A stretch of 64,000 nucleotides of DNA from Haloarcula sp. CBA1127 (GTDB lineage Archaea; Halobacteriota; Halobacteria; Halobacteriales; Haloarculaceae): the NCBI RefSeq assembly GCF_001485575.1, contig NZ_BCNB01000006.1, positions 682,001-746,000 of the forward strand. Direction: 5' to 3'. Under the pieces are notes generated by a model, which saw nothing but the letters and a program-made list of their open reading frames with translations, did not search any database and was not told the DNA's origin. Shown piece by piece: positions 34,598 to 43,902 of the stretch; the stretch's first letter is position 1, and the number at the start of each line of letters is the position of its first letter. Position numbers and translations under genes: made by a program.

Positions 34598-37381
34598 ATG
34601 AGCGACCTCGATGAGGCCTACCAACTCGACTACTTCGAAGAGGAAGGCTTCCACAGACAGGAGTGTGCCTCCTGTGGCGATATGTTCTGGTCCCGTGTCA
34701 AGCGCGAGACCTGCGGCGAACCGCCGTGTGCGGAGTACGACTTCATCGACAACCCCGGCTTCGACGAGTCCCACTCGCTGACGGAGATGCGCGAGGCGTT
34801 CCTCTCCTTCTTCGAGGACCGTGATCACGACCGCATCGATCCGTATCCGGTCGCAGCGAACCGCTGGCGCGACGATGTGTTGTTGACCCAGGCATCTATC
34901 TACGACTTCCAGCCGCTGGTCACCTCGGGGACGACGCCGCCGCCGGCGAACCCGCTGTGTATCAGCCAGCCCTGCATCCGGATGCAGGACATCGACAACG
35001 TTGGGAAGACCGGCCGGCACACGATGGCCTTCGAGATGATGGCCCACCACGCGTTTAACGCGCGTGAGGACATCGAAGACCCCGAGCAGTACGCCTACGA
35101 GGGTGAGGTGTACTGGAAGGACGAAACCGTCCAGTACTGTGACGAACTGTTCGAGGAAATGGGGGCGAATCTGGACGAAATCGTCTATATCGAGGACCCG
35201 TGGGTCGGCGGCGGCAACGCCGGCCCAGCCATCGAGGTCATCTACCGCGGGGCCGAACTCGCAACGCTCGTCTTCATGTCCATGGAGCAGGACCCTGAGG
35301 GCGAATACGAGATGAAAGACGGCAACCGGTACTCGCCGATGGACACCTACATCGTCGACACCGGCTACGGGCTCGAACGCTGGACCTGGATGAGCCAGGG
35401 GACGCCGACGGTGTACGAGGCCGTCTACCCCGACATGATCGCCTTCCTCAAGGACAACGCCGGCATCGAACTCACCGACGAGGAAGAGCGAATCGTCCAC
35501 GAGGCCGCGAAGCTCGCGGGCCGGATGGACATCGACGAGGCCGAAGACATTGAAGCCGAACGGGACACCATCGCTGCCGAGGTCGGCGTCGAGGTTGAGG
35601 AGATGCGGGACCTGATGGCACCACTTGAGGACATCTACGCCATCGCCGACCACTGCCGGACGCTCGCGTATATGCTCGGCGACGGCATCGTCCCGTCGAA
35701 CGTCGGGACGGGCTATCTGGCCCGGATGGTGCTGCGCCGGACGAAGCGGCTGGTCGACGGCGTCGGCGTCGACGCGCCGCTGGACGAACTCGTCGATATG
35801 CAGGCCGAGCGCCTCGACTACGAGAACCGCGACACCATCCGCGATATCGTCCGCACCGAGGTCGAGAAGTACCGCGAGACGCTGGACCGCGGTGGCCGGC
35901 GCGTCCGCCAGCTGGCCGACGAGTACGCGGAAAAGGGCGAGCCCATTCCGACGTCGGAACTGGTCGAACTGTACGACTCCCACGGCATTCAGCCGGACAT
36001 GGTCGAGGAAATCGCCGCCGAGAAAGGCGTCGCGGTCGACGTGCCCGACGACTTCTATGCGGTTGTCGCCCAGCGCCACGGCGGCGACGACACTGCCAGC
36101 GAGGAGTCACAGACGCCCTACGAGGACCGCCTCGAAGAACTGCCCGAGACTGACCGGCTCTACTACGAGGACCAGCAGCGGACCGAGTTCGAGGCCGTCG
36201 TGCTCGAGGTGTTCGACCGCGACGACGACAACTACGACGTGGTGCTCGACCAGACCATGTTCTACCCCGAAGGCGGTGGCCAGCCGCCGGACGAGGGGAC
36301 GCTGTCGACCGATGACGTCTCCGCCGAGGTGACCGACGTCCAGCAGTACGGCGACGTCATCGTCCACACCTGCGACGACGACCCCGGCAAGGGTGAGTTC
36401 GTCCGCGGGCAGGTCGACGCGACCCGTCGCCAGCGCCTGATGCAGCACCACACGGCGACCCACATCGTCATCCACAGCGCCCGGCAGGTACTCGGCGAGC
36501 ACGTCAGGCAGGCTGGTGCCCAGAAGGGTACCGACTCCGCCCGAATCGACATCCGCCACTACGAGTCGGTGAGCCGCGAGGAAGTCAAAGAGATTGAACG
36601 CCTCGCAAACGACATCATTCAGGACAACATCACCGTCTCACAGGAGTGGCCCGACCGCAACGATGCCGAGGAACGGTACGGCTTCGACCTCTACCAAGGC
36701 GGGATTCCGGCCGGCGAGAAGATCCGTCTCATCACCGTCGGCGACGACGTGCAGGCCTGTGGTGGCACCCACGTCGCTCGAACCGGCGACATCGGGGCTG
36801 TCAAGCTCCTGAACACCGAGCGGATTCAGGACGGCGTCATCCGCCTGACGTTTGCGGCGGGCAACGCAGCCATCGAGGCCACCCAGCGCACTGAGGACGC
36901 GCTCACCGAAGCCGCGGATATCCTTGACGTTGCGCCCGATTCCGTCCCAGAGACTGCCGAGCGGTTCTTCGACGAGTGGAAGGCCCGCGGTAAGGAAATC
37001 GAACAGCTCAAAGAACAACTCGCAGAGGCCCGTGCGAGCGGCGGTGGCGACAATGAAGAAGTCGAGGTCGGCGAGGCGACCGCCGTCGTCGGGCGTATCG
37101 ACGCCGACATGGACGAACTCCGCGCACAGGCGAACGCTATCGTCGAGCAAGGCAACATCGCGGTGCTTGGCTCGGGGCTCGACGGCGCGCAGTTCGTCGT
37201 CTCAGTGCCCGATGGCGTCGATGTCGACGCCGGTGAAGTCGTTGGCGAACTCGCCGGTCGTGTCGGCGGGGGCGGTGGCGGCCCGCCGGACTTCGCACAG
37301 GGCGGCGGTCCCGATGCGGACGCGCTGGACGACGCGTTGGACGACGCACCGGAGATTCTGCGGACTGTTGCGAACGCCTGA
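34598..37381 (+). CDS. alaS: Alanyl-tRNA synthetase (archaeal type)
   Basis: The protein has 927 residues. The N-terminus carries the archaeal-type CASCG and CGEPPC cysteines (residues 24-50), then the class II catalytic core to about residue 450, with motif 2 around [11 protein letters not shown]. The editing domain has HHTATH and the CGGTHV metal site. The C-Ala domain at the end includes a glycine-rich loop ([15 protein letters not shown]). It charges tRNA-Ala and removes mischarged serine and glycine. All expected motifs are intact. GTTTTAG upstream is a possible promoter. Confidence 0.96.
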   Translation: MSDLDEAYQLDYFEEEGFHRQECASCGDMFWSRVKRETCGEPPCAEYDFIDNPGFDESHSLTEMREAFLSFFEDRDHDRIDPYPVAANRWRDDVLLTQASIYDFQPLVTSGTTPPPANPLCISQPCIRMQDIDNVGKTGRHTMAFEMMAHHAFNAREDIEDPEQYAYEGEVYWKDETVQYCDELFEEMGANLDEIVYIEDPWVGGGNAGPAIEVIYRGAELATLVFMSMEQDPEGEYEMKDGNRYSPMDTYIVDTGYGLERWTWMSQGTPTVYEAVYPDMIAFLKDNAGIELTDEEERIVHEAAKLAGRMDIDEAEDIEAERDTIAAEVGVEVEEMRDLMAPLEDIYAIADHCRTLAYMLGDGIVPSNVGTGYLARMVLRRTKRLVDGVGVDAPLDELVDMQAERLDYENRDTIRDIVRTEVEKYRETLDRGGRRVRQLADEYAEKGEPIPTSELVELYDSHGIQPDMVEEIAAEKGVAVDVPDDFYAVVAQRHGGDDTASEESQTPYEDRLEELPETDRLYYEDQQRTEFEAVVLEVFDRDDDNYDVVLDQTMFYPEGGGQPPDEGTLSTDDVSAEVTDVQQYGDVIVHTCDDDPGKGEFVRGQVDATRRQRLMQHHTATHIVIHSARQVLGEHVRQAGAQKGTDSARIDIRHYESVSREEVKEIERLANDIIQDNITVSQEWPDRNDAEERYGFDLYQGGIPAGEKIRLITVGDDVQACGGTHVARTGDIGAVKLLNTERIQDGVIRLTFAAGNAAIEATQRTEDALTEAADILDVAPDSVPETAERFFDEWKARGKEIEQLKEQLAEARASGGGDNEEVEVGEATAVVGRIDADMDELRAQANAIVEQGNIAVLGSGLDGAQFVVSVPDGVDVDAGEVVGELAGRVGGGGGGPPDFAQGGGPDADALDDALDDAPEILRTVANA

Positions 37382-37571
37382 ACCGTCTCCGGTTTTCTCG
37401 CCGCTAGTGCTGCTTTCCGCTCCGTTGCTTCGGACAGTTGTCCGATTGTGGAGCGATATTCTGCTCGAACGATTCGAATACATCCAAGGGATACAATTAC
37501 ATTTACTTGTATTAGGTATATCTGGATGGGTTTCCAAAAGTATTTTTAGTAACTGCCCATCTATAGCAGAT

Positions 37572-37727
37572 ATGAGCGGAGAACGTGACATCACACACAT
37601 TCGGTCTCACACCGAGTACGTTCGGTCACAACGGACGTGTCGGCGCTGTGGGACCAGTGTGCCCGCTGCCAGCGGCCGTGCTCCCGACGAACTGTGTACA
37701 AACTGCAGTGCTACCCACGCTACCTGA
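37572..37727 (+). CDS. Small CxxC zinc protein
   Basis: The protein has 51 residues, MSGERDITHIRSHTEY onwards, with CRRCG and CTNC pairs (about residues 27 and 43) that can bind one zinc. The preceding AT-rich DNA (GTATTTTTAGTAACTG at about 37541-37556) could be a promoter. The next gene starts 3 bp after the stop codon, so they form an operon. I do not recognise the family. Confidence 0.6.
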   Translation: MSGERDITHIRSHTEYVRSQRTCRRCGTSVPAASGRAPDELCTNCSATHAT

Positions 37728-37730
37728 ATA

Positions 37731-37922
37731 ATGAGTGCTACCACGACGCCCCCGTCGGACACCGATCTGAACGAAGCGCCGGAGTTCGAACTGGATTACC
37801 TGTACGACGACCCCGAGAACCCTTCGGAGCTGACTATCTTCCCCTCGGATCGCCAGCAGTCCGTGACAGAGTGGGTTACCGCGGACCGTTCGGCGACCGT
37901 CTCGCTCGACGAACTGCGCTGA
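37731..37922 (+). CDS. Small acidic haloarchaeal protein
   Basis: The protein has 63 residues, very acidic, MSATTTPPSDTDLNEAPEFE at the start and ATVSLDELR at the end. The phrase LTIFPSDRQQSVTEWVTAD is typical of a short haloarchaeal protein family that I know only as a conserved hypothetical. It follows the CxxC gene at 37572 by 3 bp and is probably translated from the same message. Confidence 0.65.
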   Translation: MSATTTPPSDTDLNEAPEFELDYLYDDPENPSELTIFPSDRQQSVTEWVTADRSATVSLDELR

Positions 37923-37940
37923 GCGGTACGTGCTGTCCGG

Positions 37941-39803
37941 CTAGCCGCCCTGACACAGTCTTCTGGCGTCCCGCATCGCCTCGTTAGTCTCGCAGACGAG
38001 TGTCAGGTTATCACCGCTGGCGAGGCGGAAATCGCTGTCGGGGACTCTGTCTGTGCCGTTGCGGCTCACCATTGCGACCAGACAGCCGTCCGGGAGCCTG
38101 TCAGCGGTTTCCTCTATCGTCCGGTCGACCAGCGAGTCGTTGCTGAGTTCGACTTCCAGTACGTCCCCCGTTCGACCGGAATCCGACAGCCAGTGAGCCA
38201 GAGACGGTCGCTCGACTGCGTCATCAATTGCGTCGGCGACGGCGAAGCCGGCGGAGATAGTCTCGACGTCAAGGTCCTCGAAGGCCTCGACGTTGTCCGG
38301 CTGGTTCGCTCTGGCGACCACGGTATCGACGTCGAACCGGGTCGTCGCTAGCTGTGCCACGAGCAAGTTCACGTCGTCGTCCGCGGTCGCGGCGACCACG
38401 ACGGACGCCCGGTTCGCTCCTGCTTCTTCGAGGACGGTCGCGTTCGTCGCGTCCCCGTGAACGACACGGTGGCCCTCAGCCCGGGCCCGTTCGACCGTGT
38501 CCTCGTGGCTGTCGATGAGGACGACCTCCTCGCCGCGTGACTCGTACCGTACTGCCAGTTCCCGGCCGACACGACCGCCACCGACAATGAGTGTTTGCAT
38601 GGGAAGGATGTCAAGCGCTTGCGCGAGGTGACGGGCCAGCCCGCCTTGAAACATGACGGTCGCGAAGATGACAAGAAAAACGGTCCCGACGAGGACCGTC
38701 GCAGCTTCGGGGTTCTCGGGACGCAGTTCGATGGCAAACAGCGTGGCGACGCTGGCCGGGACGATACCGCGCGGCCCCATCGCGCCGACGAACATCCGCT
38801 CTCGAACTGTCAGTCGGCCACCTAGCGTCGAGAGGAACACGCCAAGCGGGCGGACGAGCGCAGCGACGACGATGACGACGACGAGCCCGCCGACCCCGAG
38901 CGCACGCAGGTCGCCGAGTGAGAGCTGTGCCGCCAGCACGATGAACACGAACGAGAGCACAAACAGCGTAATACCGCCCTTGAACCCGGCAACCTCCTCT
39001 TTGTGGGGGATCTCGGCGTTCCCCAGTACGATACCGGCAACGGCGGCGGCTGCGATACCGGCTTCAGAGAGCCACATACTTCCGAGCGCGTACGCCAGCA
39101 GTGCCGCGGTCAGGACCACGACCCGGGCGTTCTGGAGGGCATTGTCCGCCGACAGGTGCCACCGCTTGAGCAGTAGTGCGGTGCCGCCGCCGACGGCGAT
39201 GCCGACGACGTGGCCGACGGCCAGTCGGGCGACGAACGCCTCGATGACAACCACCGGCGAGGACTGGCTCGCGATGACAAACTCGAACGTCGCCACCGCG
39301 AGGATGGCGGCGGTCACGTCATTGATGATACCTTCAGTCTCCAGCGCCGCGGCGACACGGTCCCGAACTGGGACTACCTGCATGATCGGCGTGATGACCG
39401 TCGGTCCGGTGGCGATAAGCAGGCTCCCGACGAGGACGGCGACCGGCCACGTCGTCCCGAACACGACCTTGACGGCGACGGCGGTTCCGACAAGCGAGAC
39501 GAACGCGCCGATTGTCACCAATCCCAGCGCCTCTCTGGACGCTTCACGGACGCGCTCAACAGTGAGGTGGAACGCCCCCTCGAAGACGATGATGCCGACG
39601 CTGAGGCCGACGATAGCCTGCAGTCCGGCCTGCCCGAATATCGCGGGGTCGACCAGCCCGAGCGCCTGCGGGCCGACGAGAACGCCGGCGACGAGCAGGA
39701 ACGCGACGCTCGGGATCTGGAGCCAGTCGGCGACCAGTTGCGCGGCGACACCCAGGCTCACGACCAACACGACGGCGCCGATAAGTGATTCTGCACCGGA
39801 CAC
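37941..39803 (-). CDS. Cation:proton antiporter with C-terminal TrkA-N/TrkA-C domains
   Basis: The protein has 620 residues. The N-terminal part (about 1-395) is a 12-helix CPA-type antiporter with ATGPTVITPIMQV and GFKGGITLFVLSF. A Rossmann TrkA-N domain (about 400-520, TLIVGGGRVGRELA) and a TrkA-C domain (about 535-610) follow. The Rossmann domain binds NAD(H) or related ligands and gates transport. It probably exchanges Na+ or K+ for H+ under salt or pH stress. It is a single gene facing the alpha/beta hydrolase. Confidence 0.9.
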   Translation of the reverse strand: MSGAESLIGAVVLVVSLGVAAQLVADWLQIPSVAFLLVAGVLVGPQALGLVDPAIFGQAGLQAIVGLSVGIIVFEGAFHLTVERVREASREALGLVTIGAFVSLVGTAVAVKVVFGTTWPVAVLVGSLLIATGPTVITPIMQVVPVRDRVAAALETEGIINDVTAAILAVATFEFVIASQSSPVVVIEAFVARLAVGHVVGIAVGGGTALLLKRWHLSADNALQNARVVVLTAALLAYALGSMWLSEAGIAAAAVAGIVLGNAEIPHKEEVAGFKGGITLFVLSFVFIVLAAQLSLGDLRALGVGGLVVVIVVAALVRPLGVFLSTLGGRLTVRERMFVGAMGPRGIVPASVATLFAIELRPENPEAATVLVGTVFLVIFATVMFQGGLARHLAQALDILPMQTLIVGGGRVGRELAVRYESRGEEVVLIDSHEDTVERARAEGHRVVHGDATNATVLEEAGANRASVVVAATADDDVNLLVAQLATTRFDVDTVVARANQPDNVEAFEDLDVETISAGFAVADAIDDAVERPSLAHWLSDSGRTGDVLEVELSNDSLVDRTIEETADRLPDGCLVAMVSRNGTDRVPDSDFRLASGDNLTLVCETNEAMRDARRLCQGG

Positions 39804-39885
39804 GGGATTGGCAGCTCTTCGACAGCCAGCGCTAAAGACCTACTCACCGAAAGAGACACACCATCGGCGAAGGAACCGACAGCCA

Positions 39886-40647
39886 ATGCCGACCGCACGC
39901 AACCGCGACGTGTCTCTCTACTACGAAGCCGACGGCGACGGCCCGACTGTCGTGTTCATCAACGACGTGGGGTACGGTGCGTGGCTCTGGGGCTGGCACT
40001 ACGACGCCGTTGCCGGCCCCTACGAAACGGTGGTGTGGGATCTCCGCGGGACCGGCCGGTCGGACGCGCCCGCAGGACCGTACGATGTGGAAACACTGGC
40101 GGCCGACCTCGAAGCCGTGCTGGCCGACCACGGCGTTGGGAGCGCCCACCTCGTCGGGGCCGGCCTCGGTGGGATGATCGCGCTCGAATACGCACACCAG
40201 TACAGCCGCGCCCGCTCGCTGACGCTGTACTGCACGGCAGGCTCCGGCGATGCGATTGACCGGGACGCACTCGACGCGCTTGCGCTTGATGTCCCGTCGT
40301 CGCTCGACGGCGTGTTCTCGCCGGCGTTCCGCGAACACGACCCGGACCGCATGGAGCAAATCGCGGACTGGCGCGCCGAGGAGGACGCGACCGGCGCGGC
40401 TCGTGACGCGCAGGCCAACGCAATGACGGCCTTCGACGCGCCACCGCTGTACGAGATCACCCAGCCTGCCGAGGTGTACTACGGGCTGGACGACCCCGTT
40501 GTGTCGCCGGAGGCCGCAGAGTCGCTTTCGGCCGACCTCCCTCGTGGCACTGGGGAAGCTGTCGAGGGTCGACACTGCTGTTTCATCGAACACGCACCGG
40601 CGGTGACCGACCGATTGCTGGCGATGCTTGACGAGCAGACCGAATAA
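39886..40647 (+). CDS. Alpha/beta hydrolase-fold protein with altered nucleophile elbow
   Basis: The protein has 253 residues with the hydrolase fold: the oxyanion region FINDVGYGAWLWG, DLRGTGRSDAP, and C-terminal Asp and His positions (DDPV, GRHCCFIEHAP). The nucleophile elbow reads LVGAGLGGMIAL, so the usual Ser in GxSxG is Gly. The family's catalytic serine is therefore absent in the genome sequence as given. The protein may be a non-hydrolytic relative, or use water activated in another way. It stands alone between two opposite-strand genes. Confidence 0.8.
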   Translation: MPTARNRDVSLYYEADGDGPTVVFINDVGYGAWLWGWHYDAVAGPYETVVWDLRGTGRSDAPAGPYDVETLAADLEAVLADHGVGSAHLVGAGLGGMIALEYAHQYSRARSLTLYCTAGSGDAIDRDALDALALDVPSSLDGVFSPAFREHDPDRMEQIADWRAEEDATGAARDAQANAMTAFDAPPLYEITQPAEVYYGLDDPVVSPEAAESLSADLPRGTGEAVEGRHCCFIEHAPAVTDRLLAMLDEQTE

Positions 40648-40656
40648 GTATATACG

Positions 40657-41256
40657 CTACGGCAGCAGGTCCTCGTCCACAAACCCCGAGCAGTCGACCG
40701 GAATCGCACGCCACATCTCGTGGACCGCACCCTTTGTCGTCCAGTTTTCTCCCTCCATCATCGCTGCACAGCCACGGCAGAACTCACCTTTCGTCAGTTC
40801 GCCGGTGTCGAACAAAACGTACAACAGGTACGTCGGCGGGACGACGCGGTAGCTCACGCCGGTCTGTTGCTGCCGTTTCTGGAGTCTGTTGCGGGCCGCC
40901 GCGTCGTTTATGCAGACGACCTGATAGGCAGATCCATACTGCTCGATTTCCGCCTCTATAGATCTCTCGCCAGCATCCTCACCGCTCGGTGCCGGGACCA
41001 CGGTGACAGTCGAGAACGCCGCGTCGCTGTCGTCAAACGCTTCAAGAACGCGTTTACTGCCGTGATGGAGCCGGTGTTCCCTCGTCCCGTCGTGTGCGTA
41101 TTCGTGATTCTCTCGAACGTGTCGCTGGAGTTCGGTTCTGCAGATATTGGTCGTCGTCAGTTTGAGCGTGGCCTTTGCTGTCGTCCAGTAGTCAGACACC
41201 GCGACGGCAATCAACGCACTCGTATCCGCGAGTATCGGGTGACGCGTCTTAGACAT
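40657..41256 (-). CDS. PIN-domain toxin-like protein
   Basis: The protein has 199 residues starting MSKTRHPILADTSALIAVAV, where the Asp of ADTSA is the first PIN metal ligand. Conserved acidic positions follow (CRTELQRH, YQVVCINDAAARNRL). The PIN core has a long C-terminal extension with CRGCAAMMEGENW. It is 11 bp behind the small antitoxin-like gene, the arrangement of VapBC pairs. PIN toxins cleave RNA. The length exceeds most VapC proteins (about 130-150 residues), so it could be a specialised branch. Confidence 0.7.
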   Translation of the reverse strand: MSKTRHPILADTSALIAVAVSDYWTTAKATLKLTTTNICRTELQRHVRENHEYAHDGTREHRLHHGSKRVLEAFDDSDAAFSTVTVVPAPSGEDAGERSIEAEIEQYGSAYQVVCINDAAARNRLQKRQQQTGVSYRVVPPTYLLYVLFDTGELTKGEFCRGCAAMMEGENWTTKGAVHEMWRAIPVDCSGFVDEDLLP

Positions 41257-41267
41257 ACGCAGAATCG

Positions 41268-41570
41268 TTACTGGACGAGGTCGCTCGTGTCGTCATCCAC
41301 GGCGGACTCTATCTGTTCTGCCTCGGCCAGCATCGTCTCGAATTCGTCACCGAGCAGGACCCGAGCGCCATCTTCGCTGATTTCGCCCGCACGAAACTGG
41401 TTCCAAATCGCTAGCTTTTCTTCTGATTTTGTGACCTCGGGGAGCAGCGTCCGGAGCCCCTCGCGGGCCAATTTGCTCGTGTTCAACCCCTCGATACGCA
41501 GTGATTCCAGTGTCTCCAGAGCCTCGCCGACCTCCTTCGGTCGGAATCGGACGGCATCTGAACTTCCCAT
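41268..41570 (-). CDS. Antitoxin-like protein upstream of the PIN gene
   Basis: The protein has 100 residues starting MGSSDAVRFRPKEVGEALET. The N-terminus looks like a ribbon-helix-helix or swapped-hairpin DNA-binding segment (VRFRPKEVGEALETLESLRIEGLNTSKLAREGLRTL has the strand-helix-helix order), and the C-terminus is acidic (ESAVDDDTSDLVQ). It precedes the PIN gene by 11 bp. Direct repeats and an inverted repeat sit just ahead of it, as expected for self-regulation. The antitoxin role is inferred from context. Confidence 0.65.
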   Translation of the reverse strand: MGSSDAVRFRPKEVGEALETLESLRIEGLNTSKLAREGLRTLLPEVTKSEEKLAIWNQFRAGEISEDGARVLLGDEFETMLAEAEQIESAVDDDTSDLVQ

Positions 41571-41602
41571 ACGCCACAGTACGCGTCAGAACGGTAAAAG
41601 TT

Positions 41603-41639
41603 TACCACACCTACCACAGCTACCACGACTGAGCGTGGT
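41603..41639. promoter_or_regulatory. Iterated TACCAC repeats and inverted repeat ahead of the PIN/antitoxin operon
   Basis: Three 9-bp tandem units (TACCACACC, TACCACAGC, TACCACGAC) occupy 41603-41629. The last one forms an inverted repeat with CGTGGT at 41634-41639. They lie 33-69 bp in front of the antitoxin start codon, overlapping the expected promoter. Such clusters are typical binding sites of antitoxins that repress their own operon. Confidence 0.6.
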
Positions 41640-41728
41640 GGACCATCTACCCTGGCTGTCGCCCGCGGAGGGGATTCCACACCAGTGTGGACGCAATCCA
41701 CAAATACACGGCCTGATACGTGTCAAGT

Positions 41729-42316
41729 ATGACTGACCGGACGGCAGCCGTCACGCGGACCACGGCCGAGACGGACATCGAGGTCACGCTCGACGTCGAC
41801 GGCGACGGCGACAGCACCATCGACACCGGCATCGGCTTCTTCGACCACATGCTCGACTCGTTCTCGACCCACGGGCTGTTCGACCTGACCGTGCAGTGTG
41901 ACGGCGATCTGGACATCGACGACCACCACACGGTTGAGGATGTCGCCATCACGCTCGGCGAGGCGTTTACCGAGGCGCTGGACGACAAGCGCGGCATCCG
42001 CCGGTTCGCCGACCGCAAGGTCCCGCTTGACGAGGCTGTTGCGAGCGTCGTCGTCGATATCTCCGGCCGGCCGTACTTCGCGTTCGACGGCGAGTTCTCA
42101 CAGGCCTCTGTCGGCGGGATGACCAGCCACATGGCCCAGCACTTTTGTCGATCGCTGTCGATGAACGCCGGGCTGACGCTGCACTGTGGCGTCGACGGCG
42201 AGAACGCCCACCACGAAATAGAGGCGCTGTTCAAGGGTCTCGCCCGGGCGCTCGACGATGCAACCCGGATCGACGAACGCCGCTCTGACGTGGCGAGCAC
42301 GAAGGGCGAGCTGTAG
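41729..42316 (+). CDS. hisB: Imidazoleglycerol-phosphate dehydratase
   Basis: The protein has 195 residues with the two His-rich metal motifs: [13 protein letters not shown] near residue 66 and the [15 protein letters not shown] segment near 157, plus [16 protein letters not shown] near 36. It is the single-function HisB, catalysing step 7 of histidine synthesis. Other his genes are not adjacent, so the pathway is scattered, which is common in haloarchaea. The ATG at 41729 is used; two upstream codons (MSS) are also possible. Confidence 0.95.
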   Translation: MTDRTAAVTRTTAETDIEVTLDVDGDGDSTIDTGIGFFDHMLDSFSTHGLFDLTVQCDGDLDIDDHHTVEDVAITLGEAFTEALDDKRGIRRFADRKVPLDEAVASVVVDISGRPYFAFDGEFSQASVGGMTSHMAQHFCRSLSMNAGLTLHCGVDGENAHHEIEALFKGLARALDDATRIDERRSDVASTKGEL

Positions 42317-42391
42317 TCGACTGCAACGCGGGCCCGCCCCTGTTTCGACTGTTGCCGGCACCGATTAGTGGCCTCACGTCCACCACTCCGT

Positions 42392-42895
42392 ATGTTCGAT
42401 GAGATTATGCAGAAATTCGAGGACTCTCCCGGCCAGCAGGATGTCATCCGCTTACTGCTGGAACGGGGGTTCTCGGTCAACGAGGACGGCCGCGTCGTCT
42501 CCGGCGGCATCGAGATCCCGAACACGGGTATCGCCCGCGAGGCCGACGTCGACCGGCGCGTGGTCAACGCCACGACGGACGCGATTCTCGACGACGACGA
42601 CCTGCGGCGCATCTTCCGCAACATCTCTTCCGTTCCGAGCCTGCTTGACCTCGCGCCGGTGCTCGACCTGCACGCGGTGACTGTCACCGTCCGGGCCGCC
42701 GACGAGTCCGGCATCGTCTCGACGGTCACCTCGGCCATCGCCGACCGCGGCATCTCTATTCGGCAGGTCTTGAGCGAGGACCCAGAGTTCACCGACGAGC
42801 CGAAACTGTACGTCATCACCGACGAGGAACTCCCCGGCGACCTCATCAACGAAATCCGCCGGCTGGCGTTCGTTCGGACTATCGAACTGGCATAA
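42392..42895 (+). CDS. ACT-domain regulator of amino acid metabolism
   Basis: The protein has 167 residues from the ATG at 42392. The N-terminal half has a helical, HTH-like start (GQQDVIRLLLERGFSVNEDG) and the C-terminal half from about residue 92 is an ACT domain (HAVTVTVRAADESGIVSTVT, then DRGISIRQVLSED). ACT domains bind amino acids and alter activity or DNA binding. The position downstream of hisB and the coupling to the ferredoxin gene suggest links to amino acid synthesis. The ligand is not known. Confidence 0.8.
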   Translation: MFDEIMQKFEDSPGQQDVIRLLLERGFSVNEDGRVVSGGIEIPNTGIAREADVDRRVVNATTDAILDDDDLRRIFRNISSVPSLLDLAPVLDLHAVTVTVRAADESGIVSTVTSAIADRGISIRQVLSEDPEFTDEPKLYVITDEELPGDLINEIRRLAFVRTIELA

Positions 42896-43230
42896 TGGTG
42901 GCAACGCTCATCGTCGAGACGCCCACCGGCGAGACCCACGAACTTACCGCCGAACGTGGGGCTGTCCTCCGGGACGTGCTGCTCGAGGCCGACCTCTCGC
43001 TACACGGCCGCTACGCCACGCGAGTCAACTGCGGCGGCCGCGGCATCTGTGCCACCTGCGGCGTCCGTCTCGCCGAACCGCCCGACCCCGACCACTGGCA
43101 CGACGACCTTGCCGACCGATTCGGCTACCCCCGGCTTTCTTGTCAGTTGCAGGTTCGGGACGGAATGCAGGTCAAGCTGCTGGACAAGCGGGTCTGGGGG
43201 TCCCGACAGGCCGACGACGAGACGGACTGA
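42895..43230 (+). CDS. 2Fe-2S ferredoxin (adrenodoxin-like cysteine spacing)
   Basis: The protein has 111 residues and overlaps the ACT gene stop codon by one base. The cysteines are spaced C-x5-C-x2-C (in VNCGGRGICATCGVRL) with a fourth in LSCQLQV, the pattern of vertebrate/adrenodoxin-type ferredoxins rather than the plant C-x4-C type. It carries electrons between a reductase and an acceptor. The short C-terminus ends in a basic stretch and acidic tail. The partner cannot be told from the window. Confidence 0.88.
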   Translation: MVATLIVETPTGETHELTAERGAVLRDVLLEADLSLHGRYATRVNCGGRGICATCGVRLAEPPDPDHWHDDLADRFGYPRLSCQLQVRDGMQVKLLDKRVWGSRQADDETD

Positions 43231-43293
43231 CTTGATGCCGCACACAGGGAGCGAACGACAAACGCTATTCCGCCGCCGGGCGTACCCCGGCCC

Positions 43294-43896
43294 GTGACGG
43301 ACAGCTATCGGACCGTTCCGGGCCGCGGCGAGGCGCGCTTCGAGGTGCGGGGTTCGGAGTTCATCGGCCACGTCGCCCCAGCGACAACCATCGAAGACGC
43401 CGAGGCGTTCGTCGATGCCGTCGGCGATGAGTACGCCGACGCGACCCACAACGTCCCGGCCTACCGCGTCCGATCCGATCCCTTTCGGGAGTATTCTAGC
43501 GACGATGGCGAACCGAGTGGTAGCGCCGGTGACCCCGCGCTGAACGTCCTCCAGCAACGCGACATTGAGAACGTCGTCGCCGTCGTCACGCGGTACTACG
43601 GCGGGACGAACCTCGGCGTCGGCGGCCTCGCCAGTGCGTACTCCCGAGCGGTGAAGGACGGCGTTGACGACGCCGGCGTCGTCGAGGAAGTACCCCACGA
43701 GCAGTTCACCGTGACCGTCGCCTACGACGACTCGGGCAGTGTTCGGAGCTTACTCGAATCGGCGGGCGTCGAGTTTGAGGCCGACTACGAAGCCGAAGTC
43801 GTCTTCGACGTACGAGTCGCTACTGTGCAGGGTAGCGAACTGCGGGACCGGATCAGGAGTGCGACCAGCGGGCGGGCCGTTATTGAACTGGAGTAA
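43294..43896 (+). CDS. IMPACT/YigZ-family protein
   Basis: The protein has 200 residues with a GTG start at 43294. The IMPACT N-terminal domain has the motif ATHNVPAYRV followed by the EYSSDDGEPSGSAGDPALNVL block and RYYGGTNLGVGGL near residue 108. The C-terminal part is the DUF1949-type domain (about 125-200). In eukaryotes IMPACT alters translation control through Gcn1. The prokaryotic function is not known. Confidence 0.87.
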   Translation: MTDSYRTVPGRGEARFEVRGSEFIGHVAPATTIEDAEAFVDAVGDEYADATHNVPAYRVRSDPFREYSSDDGEPSGSAGDPALNVLQQRDIENVVAVVTRYYGGTNLGVGGLASAYSRAVKDGVDDAGVVEEVPHEQFTVTVAYDDSGSVRSLLESAGVEFEADYEAEVVFDVRVATVQGSELRDRIRSATSGRAVIELE

Positions 43897-43902
43897 TCCT
43901 CG

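Noticed and set aside
34523-36079. A 518-codon open frame antisense to alaS
   Set aside because: It is a shadow of the alaS codons. alaS has every expected motif, and the antisense translation has no family resemblance and an unlikely composition.
38653-40647. A 664-codon plus-strand frame that ends with the alpha/beta hydrolase
   Set aside because: The first 410 codons are antisense to the antiporter and rich in Ser, Thr and Arg. Only the part from the ATG at 39886 is real.
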